Program-made: the position numbers and the translations under genes
In this document: in pieces, positions 16,144 through 25,538 of the stretch
Numbering within the stretch: position 1 is the first letter of the stretch
Layout of the letters: each line of letters starts with the position of its first letter
The notes under the pieces: model-generated
Database searches by the model: none
Seen by the model: only the letters and a program-made list of their open reading frames with translations
Told to the model about the DNA's origin: nothing
NCBI RefSeq assembly: GCF_000521215.1
Contig: NZ_KI928933.1
Coordinates: 57,501-115,387, forward strand
Origin: Labrenzia sp. DG1229
Lineage (GTDB): Bacteria; Pseudomonadota; Alphaproteobacteria; Rhizobiales; Stappiaceae
Length of the DNA: 57,887 nt
Reading direction: 5' to 3'

Positions 16144-18560
16144 ATGACATGACCCCGACACGGGAACAGCGCGAAGCCGCCCTGGAAGGCATGGGCTGCA
16201 AGCGCAAGCGCGTCGAAGACGTACGGTTCACACAAGGAAAAGGACAGTATGTCGACGACCTGAAGCTGCCGGGCATGGTGTTCGGAGATTTCGTCCGTTC
16301 TCCTTATCCCCATGCGAAGATCACAAAGATCGATGCATCCGAAGCGCTGAAATTGCCCGGCGTGATTGCAGTGCTGACAGCAGAGGACCTGAAAGGTGTC
16401 AATCTTGCCTGGATGCCGACGCTTGCCGGTGATGTGCAGATGGTCCTTGCGGATGGCAAGGTGCTCTACCAGAACCAGGAAGTCGCCTTCGTCATTGCCG
16501 AAGACCGTTACATTGCCGATGATGCGATCCAACTGGTTGAAGTCGATTATGAAGAACTGCCGGTCCTGACAGATCCATTCAAGTCGATGGATACGGATGC
16601 ACCCGTCCTGCGCCCCGACCTTGAAGGCAAGACGGAAGGCGCGCACGGTCCACGCAAGCACCACAATCACATTTTCAACTGGGAAGTCGGCGACAAGGAC
16701 GAGACGGCAAAAGCCTTTGCGGAAGCTGATGTCACGATCAACGAGATGATCTCCTACCACCGCACGCACCCGTCGCCGCTGGAAACCTGCCAGTGCGTGG
16801 CGTCCATGGACAAGGTGAAAGGTGAGTTGACCATCTGGGGCACCTTCCAGGCGCCTCATGTGATCCGCACGGTTGCCTCGCTGCTCTCCACCATTCCGGA
16901 ACACAAGATCCACGTTATCGCGCCGGATATCGGTGGTGGTTTCGGCAACAAGGTCGGTGCGTATCCTGGCTACATCTGCTCAATCGTCGCCTCCATCGTC
17001 ACCGGTGTGCCGGTAAAGTGGGTCGAGGACCGCATGGAGAACCTCTCCACGACGTCATTCGCCCGCGACTACCACATGACCACGGAAATCGCCGCCAAGA
17101 GCGATGGCACCGTGACAGGCCTTAAAGTGCACGTGCTCGCCGACCACGGCGGCTTCGACGCCTGCGCCGATCCGTCGAAATGGCCGGCAGGTTTCTTCAA
17201 CATCGTCACCGGGTCCTATGACTTCCCGACAGCGCATCTGGAAGTGGATGGGGTCTACACCAACAAGGCACCGGGCGGTGTTGCCTACCGATGCTCCTTC
17301 CGCGTGACGGAAGCGGCCTACTGCATCGAACGTGGGATGGACATTCTCGCGCAGAAGCTGGAAATGGATCCGGCAGACCTTCGCATAAAGAATTTCATCA
17401 AGCCGGAGCAGTTTCCGTATCAGTCCGCACTTGGCTGGGAATATGACAGCGGCGACTATCACACCGCCATGCAGAAGGCGATGGACACGATCGGCTACCG
17501 GGAACTCCGCGCGGAGCAGAAAGCCAAACAGGAGGCCTTCAAACGCGGAGAAACCCGCGAAATCATGGGTATTGGCGTTTCCTTCTTCACGGAAATCGTC
17601 GGCGCGGGCCCGTCCAAGAACTGCGATATCCTCGGTGTTGCGATGTTCGACAGCGCGGAAATCCGCGTGCATCCGACGGGTTCGGTGATTTCGCGCATGG
17701 GAACCAAATCCCAGGGCCAGGGCCACGAGACGACCTGGGCGCAGATTATCGCCACTGAAATCGGAATTCCCGCTGCCGACATCATGGTCGAGGAAGGCAA
17801 TACCGACACGGCACCATATGGCCTTGGAACCTATGGTTCCCGCTCGACACCTGTTGCCGGCGCTGCGATCGCTCTTGCTGCCCGCAAGATTCGCAACAAG
17901 GCACAGATGATCGCGGCACACATGCTGGAAGTCTCGGAATACGACCTTGAATGGGATGTGGACGGATTCCAGGTGAAGGGTAATCCGGAAGCACGCAAGT
18001 CGATGAAGGAGATCGCGTGGGCAGCTTATCATGCTCCGCCGCCCAACATGGAACCGGGTCTGGAAGCCGTCAGCTACTATGATCCGCCCAACATGACCTA
18101 TCCGTTCGGCGCCTACTTCTGCGTGATGGATATCGATGTCGATACGGGTGTTGCCACGACCCGGCGCTTCTATGCGCTCGACGACTGCGGCACCCGCATC
18201 AATCCGATGATCATCGAAGGACAGGTTCATGGTGGTCTGACCGAAGCCTTCGCCATCGCGATGGGTCAGGAGATCCGTTACGATGAGACCGGCAACGTGC
18301 TCGGAGCGTCCTTCATGGACTTCTTCATCCCGACCGCCGTCGAGACCCCCCATTGGGAGACCGACCACACGGTGACGCCGAGCCCGCATCATCCGATCGG
18401 TGCAAAGGGTGTCGGCGAGAGCCCGAATGTGGGCGGTGTTCCGGCGTTCTCGAATGCGGTCAACGATGCCTTCCAGTTCCTGGGCAACACGCATATCCAG
18501 ATGCCGCATGATGCCTGGCGCAATTGGCAAGCCGCAAAGAACCTCGGCGCGCACAGCTGA
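16140..18560 (+). CDS. coxL: Form I carbon monoxide dehydrogenase large (Mo-Cu) subunit
   Basis: An 806-residue catalytic subunit (O. carboxidovorans CoxL has 809). The decisive feature is [14 protein letters not shown]: the AYxCSFR loop of true form I CO dehydrogenases, where form II and other hydroxylases have AYRGAGR. The copper-binding cysteine is C385, equivalent to C388. The conserved active-site glutamate is E760 in [13 protein letters not shown]. The enzyme oxidises CO with water to CO2 in aerobic bacteria. The molybdopterin cytosine dinucleotide-binding regions ([21 protein letters not shown]) are present. I see no truncation. Confidence 0.97.
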   Translation: MNDMTPTREQREAALEGMGCKRKRVEDVRFTQGKGQYVDDLKLPGMVFGDFVRSPYPHAKITKIDASEALKLPGVIAVLTAEDLKGVNLAWMPTLAGDVQMVLADGKVLYQNQEVAFVIAEDRYIADDAIQLVEVDYEELPVLTDPFKSMDTDAPVLRPDLEGKTEGAHGPRKHHNHIFNWEVGDKDETAKAFAEADVTINEMISYHRTHPSPLETCQCVASMDKVKGELTIWGTFQAPHVIRTVASLLSTIPEHKIHVIAPDIGGGFGNKVGAYPGYICSIVASIVTGVPVKWVEDRMENLSTTSFARDYHMTTEIAAKSDGTVTGLKVHVLADHGGFDACADPSKWPAGFFNIVTGSYDFPTAHLEVDGVYTNKAPGGVAYRCSFRVTEAAYCIERGMDILAQKLEMDPADLRIKNFIKPEQFPYQSALGWEYDSGDYHTAMQKAMDTIGYRELRAEQKAKQEAFKRGETREIMGIGVSFFTEIVGAGPSKNCDILGVAMFDSAEIRVHPTGSVISRMGTKSQGQGHETTWAQIIATEIGIPAADIMVEEGNTDTAPYGLGTYGSRSTPVAGAAIALAARKIRNKAQMIAAHMLEVSEYDLEWDVDGFQVKGNPEARKSMKEIAWAAYHAPPPNMEPGLEAVSYYDPPNMTYPFGAYFCVMDIDVDTGVATTRRFYALDDCGTRINPMIIEGQVHGGLTEAFAIAMGQEIRYDETGNVLGASFMDFFIPTAVETPHWETDHTVTPSPHHPIGAKGVGESPNVGGVPAFSNAVNDAFQFLGNTHIQMPHDAWRNWQAAKNLGAHS

Positions 18561-18572
18561 GTTCATCAAAGA

Positions 18573-18595
18573 CGCCGCGGGCATTGCCCGCGGCG
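18573..18595 (+). other. GC-rich hairpin between coxL and coxD
   Basis: Arms CGCCGCGGGC and GCCCGCGGCG form a perfect 10-base stem with an ATT loop, 13 bases after the coxL stop. No T-run follows. It probably stabilises the coxMSL end of the message or reduces read-through into the accessory genes, which are needed in smaller amounts. Confidence 0.6.
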
Positions 18596-18678
18596 CATGC
18601 CTGGCTTTCAGATCCGGGATCAGTGCTTCGGACCCGACTGAGCCTGTACCCTGAACACACCAGATTGCAGCGGAACGG

Positions 18679-19560
18679 ATGAGCAAAACCAGAGAACAAT
18701 TGGCGGAAGCGCTCGCAGAGACCGGCTACCTGGCCGACGACGGACTTGCGACCGCATTACTGTTGACCGGGATGCTGAACCGTCCGCTGCTTCTTGAGGG
18801 CGAAGCCGGTGTCGGCAAGACCGAGGTTGCCAAGGCACTCGCCAAACTGGAGAACACCGATCTCATCCGCCTGCAATGCTATGAGGGCCTCGACCGCTCC
18901 GATGCCATCTATGAATGGAACTACCAACGGCAACTTCTCGCAATAAAGGCGCGCGAAGGGTCCGGCGACGATGCCGACCAGGTTGAGGAAGCCGTGTTTT
19001 CCGAGAAGTATCTCCTTGAACGTCCCCTGCTTGCGGCAATCCGGCAGGCAAGCCCGCCGGTTCTCCTGATCGACGAAGTCGACAGGGCCGACGAGGAATT
19101 CGAGGCATTCCTGCTGGAAGTCCTCTCGGACTATCAGGTGTCCATTCCCGAGCTTGGCACCGTCCATGCCACAAGTATTCCTCGTGTCGTGCTGACATCC
19201 AACGGCACGCGTGAACTCTCCGACGCCCTTCGCCGGCGATGCCTCTATCACTATGTCGACTATCCGACACCTGACAGGGAAGCTCGCATCCTGCTTGCGC
19301 GTGTCGACGGCCTTGATGCTTCTCTTGCTCTTCAGATTGCCGAGTTGATGGGCAAGCTTCGAAAGGAAGACCTGACGAAAGTTCCAGGCGTCGCCGAAAC
19401 GATCGACTGGGCAGCAGCACTGCTCGGTTTGGGTGCCGGAAACCTGCATGAAAACCGCGAACTGGTGTTCGACACGCTTGCCTGCGTGCTGAAGACTCGT
19501 GAGGATCAGGCGCGCGTCACGCAGGAAGTTACCGATCGGCTTCTGGGCAAGGTGGCCTGA
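18679..19560 (+). CDS. coxD: CoxD, MoxR-type AAA+ ATPase for CO dehydrogenase maturation
   Basis: A 293-residue MoxR-family ATPase. Walker A is LEGEAGVGKTEVAKAL near residue 40 and Walker B is VLLIDEVDRADEEF near 130; the arginine-rich ELSDALRRRCLYHYVDYP follows as the sensor region. In O. carboxidovorans CoxD helps build the copper-sulfur part of the active site. It acts with the von Willebrand protein CoxE, as MoxR proteins generally pair with VWA partners. The ribosome site is weak. Confidence 0.93.
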   Translation: MSKTREQLAEALAETGYLADDGLATALLLTGMLNRPLLLEGEAGVGKTEVAKALAKLENTDLIRLQCYEGLDRSDAIYEWNYQRQLLAIKAREGSGDDADQVEEAVFSEKYLLERPLLAAIRQASPPVLLIDEVDRADEEFEAFLLEVLSDYQVSIPELGTVHATSIPRVVLTSNGTRELSDALRRRCLYHYVDYPTPDREARILLARVDGLDASLALQIAELMGKLRKEDLTKVPGVAETIDWAAALLGLGAGNLHENRELVFDTLACVLKTREDQARVTQEVTDRLLGKVA

Positions 19561-19564
19561 CGTG

Positions 19565-20764
19565 ATGGCCACGGCAAGTCCAGAAACGCGTGAGAACATC
19601 GGAATTGTACTGCGCCTGCGACTTGCCGGTTTTGTGCGCTCGCTCCGGGACAGCGGCTTCAAGGTCGGGCTAGCGGAGACAGGCGACGCACTTGCACTAT
19701 TGCAGTCACCGCTCATGCGCAAATCCCACAATCTCAAGGGAGCTTTCCGCGCCCTGTTCTGCGGTCGATTGTCGGACTGGAACACGTTCGACGACCTGTT
19801 CGATGCCTACTGGTTCGGCAAAGGTGTGAAATCCGGTGTGAAAGTGTCCGGCAGCAGTTCGAAAAAAAGCATGAAGACAATCCGCGAACTGATGGATGCA
19901 CAGGGTTCAAGACAGGACACGATCGCCGGCGATGTCGAGCGTCAACCAGGCGAAGAAGATGAAGACACGGACGACACGCCCTCCGGCAGACGCGAGGGTG
20001 CCAGCATCGCCGAAAGTCTCGGACAGGTCGATTTCCGAAATCTTCACGATCCCGAGGCCGCTGAAAAGGCGCACGAACTTGCCGAACGGCTGGCAAAATC
20101 CATGCGTGTCCGGCTAACGCGCCGTGACAAGCAGAGACGGAAAGGACCCCGACTTGATCTTCGCCGGACCATCCGGCATTCGATCGCCCATGGCGGAACA
20201 CCGATCGAACTCATCCGGAAGGGTCCACGCCACCGGCAGCTCAGGCTGGTGATCCTGCTTGATGCTTCCGGATCGATGAACAACTACACCGCTGTCTTCA
20301 CCCGCTTCGTACACGGCATGCTGGACAATTTCCGGGAAGCCGAGGCTTTCCTGTTTCACACCCGGCTTGTTCACGTCTCCTCGGCGCTCTCGGAACGGGA
20401 CGCCGCAAGGGCGCTCGATCGCATGGGCCTTATGGCACAGGGCATCGGTGGCGGAACAAAAATCGGTGAGGCCCTCGCCGAGTTCAACCGCTGGCATGCT
20501 GCCAGGGTCATTCATTCACGCACCTGCGTGCTGATCCTTTCCGACGGCTACGATACCGGCGCTCCCGAAGCGCTTGGCGTGGAGATGGCAAAGTTGCGGC
20601 GCCGGTGCAAACGCATTGTCTGGCTCAATCCGCTGATTGGCTGGCAGGGGTATGAGCCGACCGCGGGCGGCATGGAGGCCGCTCTGCCGCATGTCGACCT
20701 TTTTGCACCGGCTCACAATCTCGACAGTCTCGCCGCTCTTGAACCCTATCTGGCAAAGCTGTGA
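19565..20764 (+). CDS. coxE: CoxE, von Willebrand factor A protein for CO dehydrogenase maturation
   Basis: A 399-residue protein of the CoxE family. The C-terminal half holds a VWA domain with the metal-ion site LVILLDASGSMNNY near residue 230 and LILSDGYDTGAPEAL near 320. The middle has an acidic, low-complexity stretch (PGEEDEDTDDTPSG). ATG at 19565 lies 4 bases after the coxD stop; a frame open from 19499 overlaps coxD and lacks a better start. CoxE works with the ATPase CoxD to insert copper into CoxL. Confidence 0.92.
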   Translation: MATASPETRENIGIVLRLRLAGFVRSLRDSGFKVGLAETGDALALLQSPLMRKSHNLKGAFRALFCGRLSDWNTFDDLFDAYWFGKGVKSGVKVSGSSSKKSMKTIRELMDAQGSRQDTIAGDVERQPGEEDEDTDDTPSGRREGASIAESLGQVDFRNLHDPEAAEKAHELAERLAKSMRVRLTRRDKQRRKGPRLDLRRTIRHSIAHGGTPIELIRKGPRHRQLRLVILLDASGSMNNYTAVFTRFVHGMLDNFREAEAFLFHTRLVHVSSALSERDAARALDRMGLMAQGIGGGTKIGEALAEFNRWHAARVIHSRTCVLILSDGYDTGAPEALGVEMAKLRRRCKRIVWLNPLIGWQGYEPTAGGMEAALPHVDLFAPAHNLDSLAALEPYLAKL

Positions 20765-20783
20765 TGCCATGGGAGATGCATCG

Positions 20784-21659
20784 ATGAAACATTCTTCCGT
20801 TCCGACCCCGCATTCAAATGCCGGACCAGAACTGACAAGTGACCTGCAACCCCTCATGAACAGGTTACAAAACGCAAACGAACCGTTTGCGCTCGCAACC
20901 GTTGTGCGAACAATATCCGTGACCGCTGCCAAGGCGGGCGCAAAGGCAGTGATCGCAGCAGACGGCAGCATTGCCGGCGGCTGGATCGGTGGCGGATGTG
21001 CGCGGTCTGCCGTGATCAAGGCGGCCCGGGCCGCACTGGAAGATGGTGAAGCGCGGCTGGTCTCGATCCAGCCAGAGGACCTCCTTGCCGAGCTTGGTGT
21101 AGAATCAGGCGAGGAACGTGAAGGCGTGCAATTTGCCAAAAACATGTGTCCCAGCAAGGGAACCATGGACATTTTCGTGGAACCGGTTTTGCCGCGGCCG
21201 ATCCTGGTGATCTGCGGTGCAAGCCCGGTGGCGCTCGCGCTCTCCAAGCAGGCGCCGACCATCGGTTTTGACGTGACGATCTGCGCACCGGCGGAAGACC
21301 ATGCCGCCTTCCCGGGCGCAGGCAGACTGATCGACGGCTTCGGACTTGATGCAATCGGAAACGCGGACACCTATATCCTCGTCTCCACCCAAGGGCGTGG
21401 TGATCTCGCTGCCCTGGAAGGGGCCTTGAACGTACCTGCCCGGCATATCGGCTTTGTCGGAAGCAGTCGAAAAATCTCAACGTTAAAGGAAAAGTTGCGC
21501 GAAAAAGGTTTGAGCGAACAAGATCTTGAGCGCATCGAAGGACCCGCAGGCCTAGATCTCGGGGCCATTACGCCGGAAGAAATCGCTCTTTCGATCCTGG
21601 CCGAATTGCTCGTGATCCGCCGCACAGGTCAACGCCAGACAAACATACAGTACATCTGA
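20784..21659 (+). CDS. coxF: CoxF, XdhC/CoxI-family maturation protein
   Basis: A 291-residue protein of the XdhC/CoxF type. The N-terminal domain carries AIAADGSIAGGWIGGGCA-like residues around 50-75, and the C-terminal Rossmann domain begins ILVICGASPVALALSKQAP near 145. XdhC proteins bind molybdenum cofactor and deliver it to molybdenum hydroxylases. ATG at 20784 is preferred because GGGAG is 8 bases upstream; ATG at 20769 is an alternative. It follows coxE by 19 bases. Confidence 0.9.
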   Translation: MKHSSVPTPHSNAGPELTSDLQPLMNRLQNANEPFALATVVRTISVTAAKAGAKAVIAADGSIAGGWIGGGCARSAVIKAARAALEDGEARLVSIQPEDLLAELGVESGEEREGVQFAKNMCPSKGTMDIFVEPVLPRPILVICGASPVALALSKQAPTIGFDVTICAPAEDHAAFPGAGRLIDGFGLDAIGNADTYILVSTQGRGDLAALEGALNVPARHIGFVGSSRKISTLKEKLREKGLSEQDLERIEGPAGLDLGAITPEEIALSILAELLVIRRTGQRQTNIQYI

Positions 21660-21681
21660 AATTTCAATCGGAGATACCTAC

Positions 21682-22248
21682 ATGCAAATGAACGACAGCC
21701 AACGTATTGAAGCCCCCCGGCAAAAGGTCTGGGAAGCACTCAACGATCCGGACGTGCTGAAAGCTTCAATCCCGGGCTGCGAGGAACTGGTCAAACACTC
21801 GGACACCGAGATGGAGGCCAAGGTCAAGCTCAAGGTCGGACCGGTGAAGGCGACGTTCGGCGGCAAGGTCACTCTCAATGATCTCGATCCGCCCAACGGT
21901 TACACGATCGAGGGAGAAGGCTCCGGCGGCGTTGCCGGATTCGCACGTGGCGGCGCTAAGATCCGCCTGGAAGAAGATGGACCGGACGCAACCATTCTCA
22001 ATTATGAAGTTGACGCGAAAGTAGGTGGCAAACTTGCACAACTCGGCGCAAGGCTGATCGACAGTACGTCAAAACGGCTGGCCGGAGAATTTTTTGCCGC
22101 CTTTGCCGAGCAGGTGGCGCCGACGGAGCCGGCGGAGCACGCCACAGAAGAAATCAACGCCGAGGCACCTGAACAAAAGAAAGGCTGGCTGGGCGGTCTT
22201 TTCGGTGGAAAGAAAGCCGACCCGGCCGCAGAAGAACCAGCTGCTTGA
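21682..22248 (+). CDS. coxG: CoxG, SRPBCC-family CO dehydrogenase accessory protein
   Basis: A 188-residue protein. Residues 1-145 match the CoxG/SRPBCC fold (DPDVLKASIPGCEELVKHSD, then KVKLKVGPVKATFGGKVTL, then GGAKIRLEEDG). A charged, glutamate- and lysine-rich tail follows (EEINAEAPEQKKGWLGGLFGG). CoxG is reported to help anchor CO dehydrogenase to the membrane. I see no transmembrane helix in it, so membrane contact may involve the short tail or the small membrane protein encoded next. GGAGA precedes the ATG. Confidence 0.92.
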   Translation: MQMNDSQRIEAPRQKVWEALNDPDVLKASIPGCEELVKHSDTEMEAKVKLKVGPVKATFGGKVTLNDLDPPNGYTIEGEGSGGVAGFARGGAKIRLEEDGPDATILNYEVDAKVGGKLAQLGARLIDSTSKRLAGEFFAAFAEQVAPTEPAEHATEEINAEAPEQKKGWLGGLFGGKKADPAAEEPAA

Positions 22249-22307
22249 AATTTACTGCGTCCGGGTGGAAACTTGTCCGGACGCCTCGCACTCAAGGGGA
22301 GGAACAC

Positions 22308-22502
22308 ATGAAAAAGACGCAGAATTCCGGTTCAATGGCGACCGCGGCTCGCGAGCTCCGTCAGGATCCCTCGCTTGTGCTTGCCCTGGCAACCGGCTCC
22401 GTGCTGACAGCATTCCTGCTGACTGTCCATGCCTGCTGCATCGGCCTTGCGACGCCGGATCATCTGGCGGCGCTGTTGCAGATCTGCTCGCCGATCGGCT
22501 GA
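22308..22502 (+). CDS. Small single-helix membrane protein at the end of the cox operon
   Basis: A 64-residue protein starting at ATG 22308 with a strong ribosome site (GGGGAGGAACAC). It has a polar N-terminus and one hydrophobic helix from about residue 23 to 45 (LVLALATGSVLTAFLLTVHA), then CCIGLATPDHL and a short hydrophobic tail with a third cysteine. It follows coxG by 59 bases and is the last gene of the run. I do not recognise a family. The position suggests a membrane partner of CO dehydrogenase or CoxG, which is inference. Confidence 0.65.
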   Translation: MKKTQNSGSMATAARELRQDPSLVLALATGSVLTAFLLTVHACCIGLATPDHLAALLQICSPIG

Positions 22503-22817
22503 GATCCCGCTATCGGTGTCACCCTGGCTGACCGCGTTTCGGCCTCCAGGATGATCTCATCCCAATAAGCTTGTCATTCCGGCAGAAGCGCAGCAGAAGG
22601 CTGGAATCCAGTAAACTCCTGTTTGACCGCCTTTTTCATCACAGCCTCTCGGCATACTGGATCCCGGTCTTGCCGCCAATGCGGCAAGACCGGGATGACA
22701 ATTGTGGAAGATAATTCGGAAGGCAGGCACCGTTAGTCAGCTCGTCCAACCGACTTGAATCCATGGCGTTGAAACACTCAGCGACACCGACCCATCACTT
22801 CGCGTCGTACCCCGGCG
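22503..22817. other. Gene-free stretch after the cox operon
   Basis: No gene is credible here. Most of it is a palindromic repeat element (22570-22703) whose strong hairpin may also end the rightward cox transcript and the leftward peroxiredoxin transcript, which converge on it. Confidence 0.7.
22570..22703. repeat. Palindromic intergenic repeat element with a 16-base-pair hairpin
   Basis: The unit starts TTGTCATTCC (22571) and ends GGGATGACAA, its inverted copy with one mismatch. Inside are a second inverted pair (CTGGAATCCAGTA and TACTGGATCCC) and a perfect hairpin at 22661-22696, arms ATCCCGGTCTTGCCGC and GCGGCAAGACCGGGAT around CAAT. The nested design looks like a dispersed extragenic palindrome or MITE-like unit. 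Only one copy is in the window. Confidence 0.65.
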
Positions 22818-23468
22818 TTACGCTGGTGCCTTGATCTTGCGCAGATAAGGCAGCACGGCATTGAATTCACCGTATTTCGCGCGGGCGTCGTCGTCATTGA
22901 CGCTCGGCGGAATGATGACATCTTCACCGACATTCCAGTTCGCGGGTGTGGCAACGCCTTTGGCCGACGTTTGCAATGCATCGAGCGCACGAACAACTTC
23001 GGCAAAGTTACGTCCGACGGTCATCGGATATGTCATGGAGAGCTTGAGCTGTTTGTCAGGACCAATGATGAAAACAGAGCGCACTGTCGCGCTGTGCGCA
23101 GGCGTTCGTCCATCGGGCATGTAAGCTTCCGCGGGAAGCATGTCGAACAGCTTGGAGACCTTGAGGCCTTCATCGGCAATGATCGGGAAGCCTGGGGTCG
23201 CGCCGGACACCTTCTCGATATCTAGCTTCCATTTCCGGTGATCTTCCGCGTTGTCGACCGAAACACCGATGACCTTGGTGCCGCGTTTTTCCCATTCGTC
23301 CTTCAATTGCCCGACGACACCGAATTCGGTCGTGCAAACCGGTGTGAAGTCTTTCGGATGGCTGAACAGGATAGCCCAGCTGTCACCGATCCATTCGTGA
23401 AAGCTGATCGGACCCTGGTCGGTTTCCGCCGTGAAATCCGGAACTGTGTCATTGATACGAAGAGACAT
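22818..23468 (-). CDS. 1-Cys peroxiredoxin (Prx6/AhpC-TSA family)
   Basis: A 216-residue protein starting MSLRINDTVPDFTAET at 23468. The peroxidatic cysteine is C45 in HPKDFTPVCTTEFG, the Prx6-type motif. The Prx6-type C-terminal domain is present (YPMTVGRNFAEVVRALDALQ, then PANWNVGEDVIIPP). No resolving cysteine is seen in the usual 2-Cys position, so it should depend on an external thiol. It reduces peroxides in the cytoplasm. It stands alone and converges on the cox operon; a role in protecting the oxidative metabolism nearby is only a guess. Confidence 0.93.
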   Translation of the reverse strand: MSLRINDTVPDFTAETDQGPISFHEWIGDSWAILFSHPKDFTPVCTTEFGVVGQLKDEWEKRGTKVIGVSVDNAEDHRKWKLDIEKVSGATPGFPIIADEGLKVSKLFDMLPAEAYMPDGRTPAHSATVRSVFIIGPDKQLKLSMTYPMTVGRNFAEVVRALDALQTSAKGVATPANWNVGEDVIIPPSVNDDDARAKYGEFNAVLPYLRKIKAPA

Positions 23469-23866
23469 TTGGAAGAATCCTTTCAGGTATCTGCGGGGGC
23501 GAGAAACGTCACCCAACTGAATGCGCAGCTTTAGTTAAGCTCTCTTGTTCCCGCGGGCAATGCCTAGCCGGTCCGACAGAGAATCGCAGATGTAGAAGGG
23601 AAGGCTCGCCAAACGTTGCTCCCCAGCCATTCCTGCGTGAAAGAGCCTACACCAAACGGGTCAGACCCCGCTTCAATAAATCGCGACAATATCCGCAGGG
23701 AAATTCGAATCCCCCATTGATCAGGCACCCCATGTGTCACTCAACTTGTACCCACCCGGCAACTGAGCACTTCACGGTCTTCGCCAACAAAGGGTAAGGG
23801 GAAGCTGTATGTGACGGCTACTCAATTCGGATTCAGGTTGAAGCGCCAAGACCATTCGAACGGGCC
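23469..23866. other. Gene-free stretch left of the Hint-domain gene
   Basis: No gene is supported. It would hold the peroxiredoxin promoter near its left end. From 23725 to 23760 it carries a 36-base copy of the 3' end of the hydroxyproline dehydratase gene that ends at 25539. Confidence 0.7.
23725..23760 (+). repeat. 36-base direct repeat, left copy
   Basis: It starts GCACCCCATGTGTCACTC and matches 25543-25578 at 35 of 36 positions in the same orientation, 1818 bases apart. The right copy is the coding end of the hydroxyproline dehydratase gene; this copy is outside any gene. The pair brackets the Hint-domain gene. Confidence 0.85.
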
Positions 23867-25400
23867 TCAGTTCGTCGTTCGAGTCATGCGCTTAGCCTGC
23901 TTTCGTTGTCTGGCCTCATGGGCCCGGCGCTGCATCCGGCTCATGGTTGGCTGGTTAGCAGCTCCCCGCATGGAAATCGGAATATTCGGCGGTCGATTGT
24001 CTTCGTGACCGGGCGCTTGGTGGCCGCCGCTGATATTTGCGAACGATGGCCCGGCTTCACCTCGGTAAGGCGGCGGTACCTGCGGCGCAACGGCTTCCCA
24101 TTCATCCGCCTCGTAAATGTCCGTCAATGTCACCTGACTGCGTTGCAATACGAAGTCTTCCGGTTTCGGCAAGCGGTTGGTGAAAGTCCACACGAACGGA
24201 GTCTTGGTACTTCCATCGGAAAGTATGACATAACCGTCATCAGTCAATGAGCCGCCAGTGCGCCGAATGATTTCCAGAACGGTGATATCCGCTCCTGTTG
24301 GATGCATGTAGCGAGTCCCTAGCCGAATTTGCCCGCTCTCGATGACGCGAACACTGTCGGTTCCTGGAACATCTTCCGTGACAATGGCATGAACGAAGCA
24401 GTCTTCGATGGAGCCCACTGCAAAATTTGTCGCGGCTCGTTTCATGGAGCCGTCTTCCAAGACTAGCGCGCTGTCGGATCTCAAGATATCGATCATCGGC
24501 ACATGCTGGCCTTCAAATTTGCCGTCACCGCACAGGGTGACATGGCCGGGCGTAACCATTAGTCCGAAGACATCCAAAATGTGATTGACCCGGTTCTCCT
24601 TGGTCTTCGAGACCCGCCCGGGAACCAGATTTCCGTCTTCGTCGTAAGACGTCACGACATCACCCGGTTTGACAAACTCAATTGGCTTCTCTGTTCCATC
24701 CCACATGGAAATGGGAGTACCAGTGAGGAAACAATGGTCTATCGCTGATTGAGAAAAACCAATTAGGTTACCCTGGGCATCGTACACGGCATTATACCCA
24801 ACAGGAGGATTTTTTGGATCAAAACCAAGATTATCCAAGTACCCCGGAACGTATTCCGCATTCACCGGTAAGCTGAGCGTCTTCGAACCAATCACAGTTA
24901 CATAAACTTTTGTTGGTGCCGCGATCCCATCGATGGCAGCGTTAACGGCACCGTACAGCCAAAATCCATATCCCATGGGAACCGACCTTGGGCCCGGAAT
25001 GAGGTTTGGCGCAATCTGATTGTCAAGAACCGTTACGGCAATTTCACTAGCAAATTGGCCTTCGCCTATTGAACCTGAAACTATTTCTACTTCTGTTGGT
25101 CCGTGTCTCCCACCGATTGATGTTCTCATATCCTCCGTTTTTCCCGTAAAGGGGCTGTGGTAAGAAATTTCCACTGATTGTACGGGGTTCCAGTTAGCTA
25201 GCCCACCTGGGGAGTTAATTGAAAGCTTTGTAAAATGAATTTCAGGACCCCGCCCCCAATCAGGTAAACTTATCTTTTGACTAGGCGAACCACGATAAAC
25301 ATCAACTACTAAACCAAACCCTATAACTAACTACAGCCCATAAAACGCCGACAAAAAGTATACTTAAAAGAATAACTTTTCGCGCAAGTGAGTTTTTCAT
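23867..25400 (-). pseudogene. Hint (Hedgehog/intein) domain protein with a frameshifted 5' end
   Basis: The main frame (23867-25174, GTG start) gives 435 residues. A Hint domain begins at C148 in DHCFLTGTPISMWDG, continues with KPGDVVTSYDEDG and includes the histidine block VTPGHVTLC (H211). The C-terminus is basic (QRRAHEARQRKQAKRMTR). Upstream of 25174 the frame stays open to about 25330 with protein-like sequence but no start codon. In the frame shifted by one, an ATG at 25400 behind GAAGG gives a membrane-signal segment, MKNSLARKVILLSILFVGVL, and dropping one base near 25319-25321 would fuse the two. So the gene may be a broken exported Hint protein. Hint domains self-cleave proteins. There is no recognisable partner gene; the region is AT-rich and looks imported. 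Confidence 0.7.
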
Positions 25401-25538
25401 TACCTTCAAAACAAGGTCGATTATTGCTCCCAGAACTATTTCCAGACTTCAACCTCCAGACTATATGACGGAAAATTACTAGTTCGCTGTCTCTTTATCA
25501 ACTGAATTCAAGTTGTCACCATAAATATCAGGATCGCC

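Noticed and set aside
17055..18686. Open frame of about 540 codons opposite coxL
   Set aside because: Antisense to a well-matched coxL, with no recognisable domain and a start inside coxD.
23655..23672. Short palindrome GGGTCAGACCC as a terminator
   Set aside because: No T-run follows, the stem is only 5 bases, and no gene ends there.
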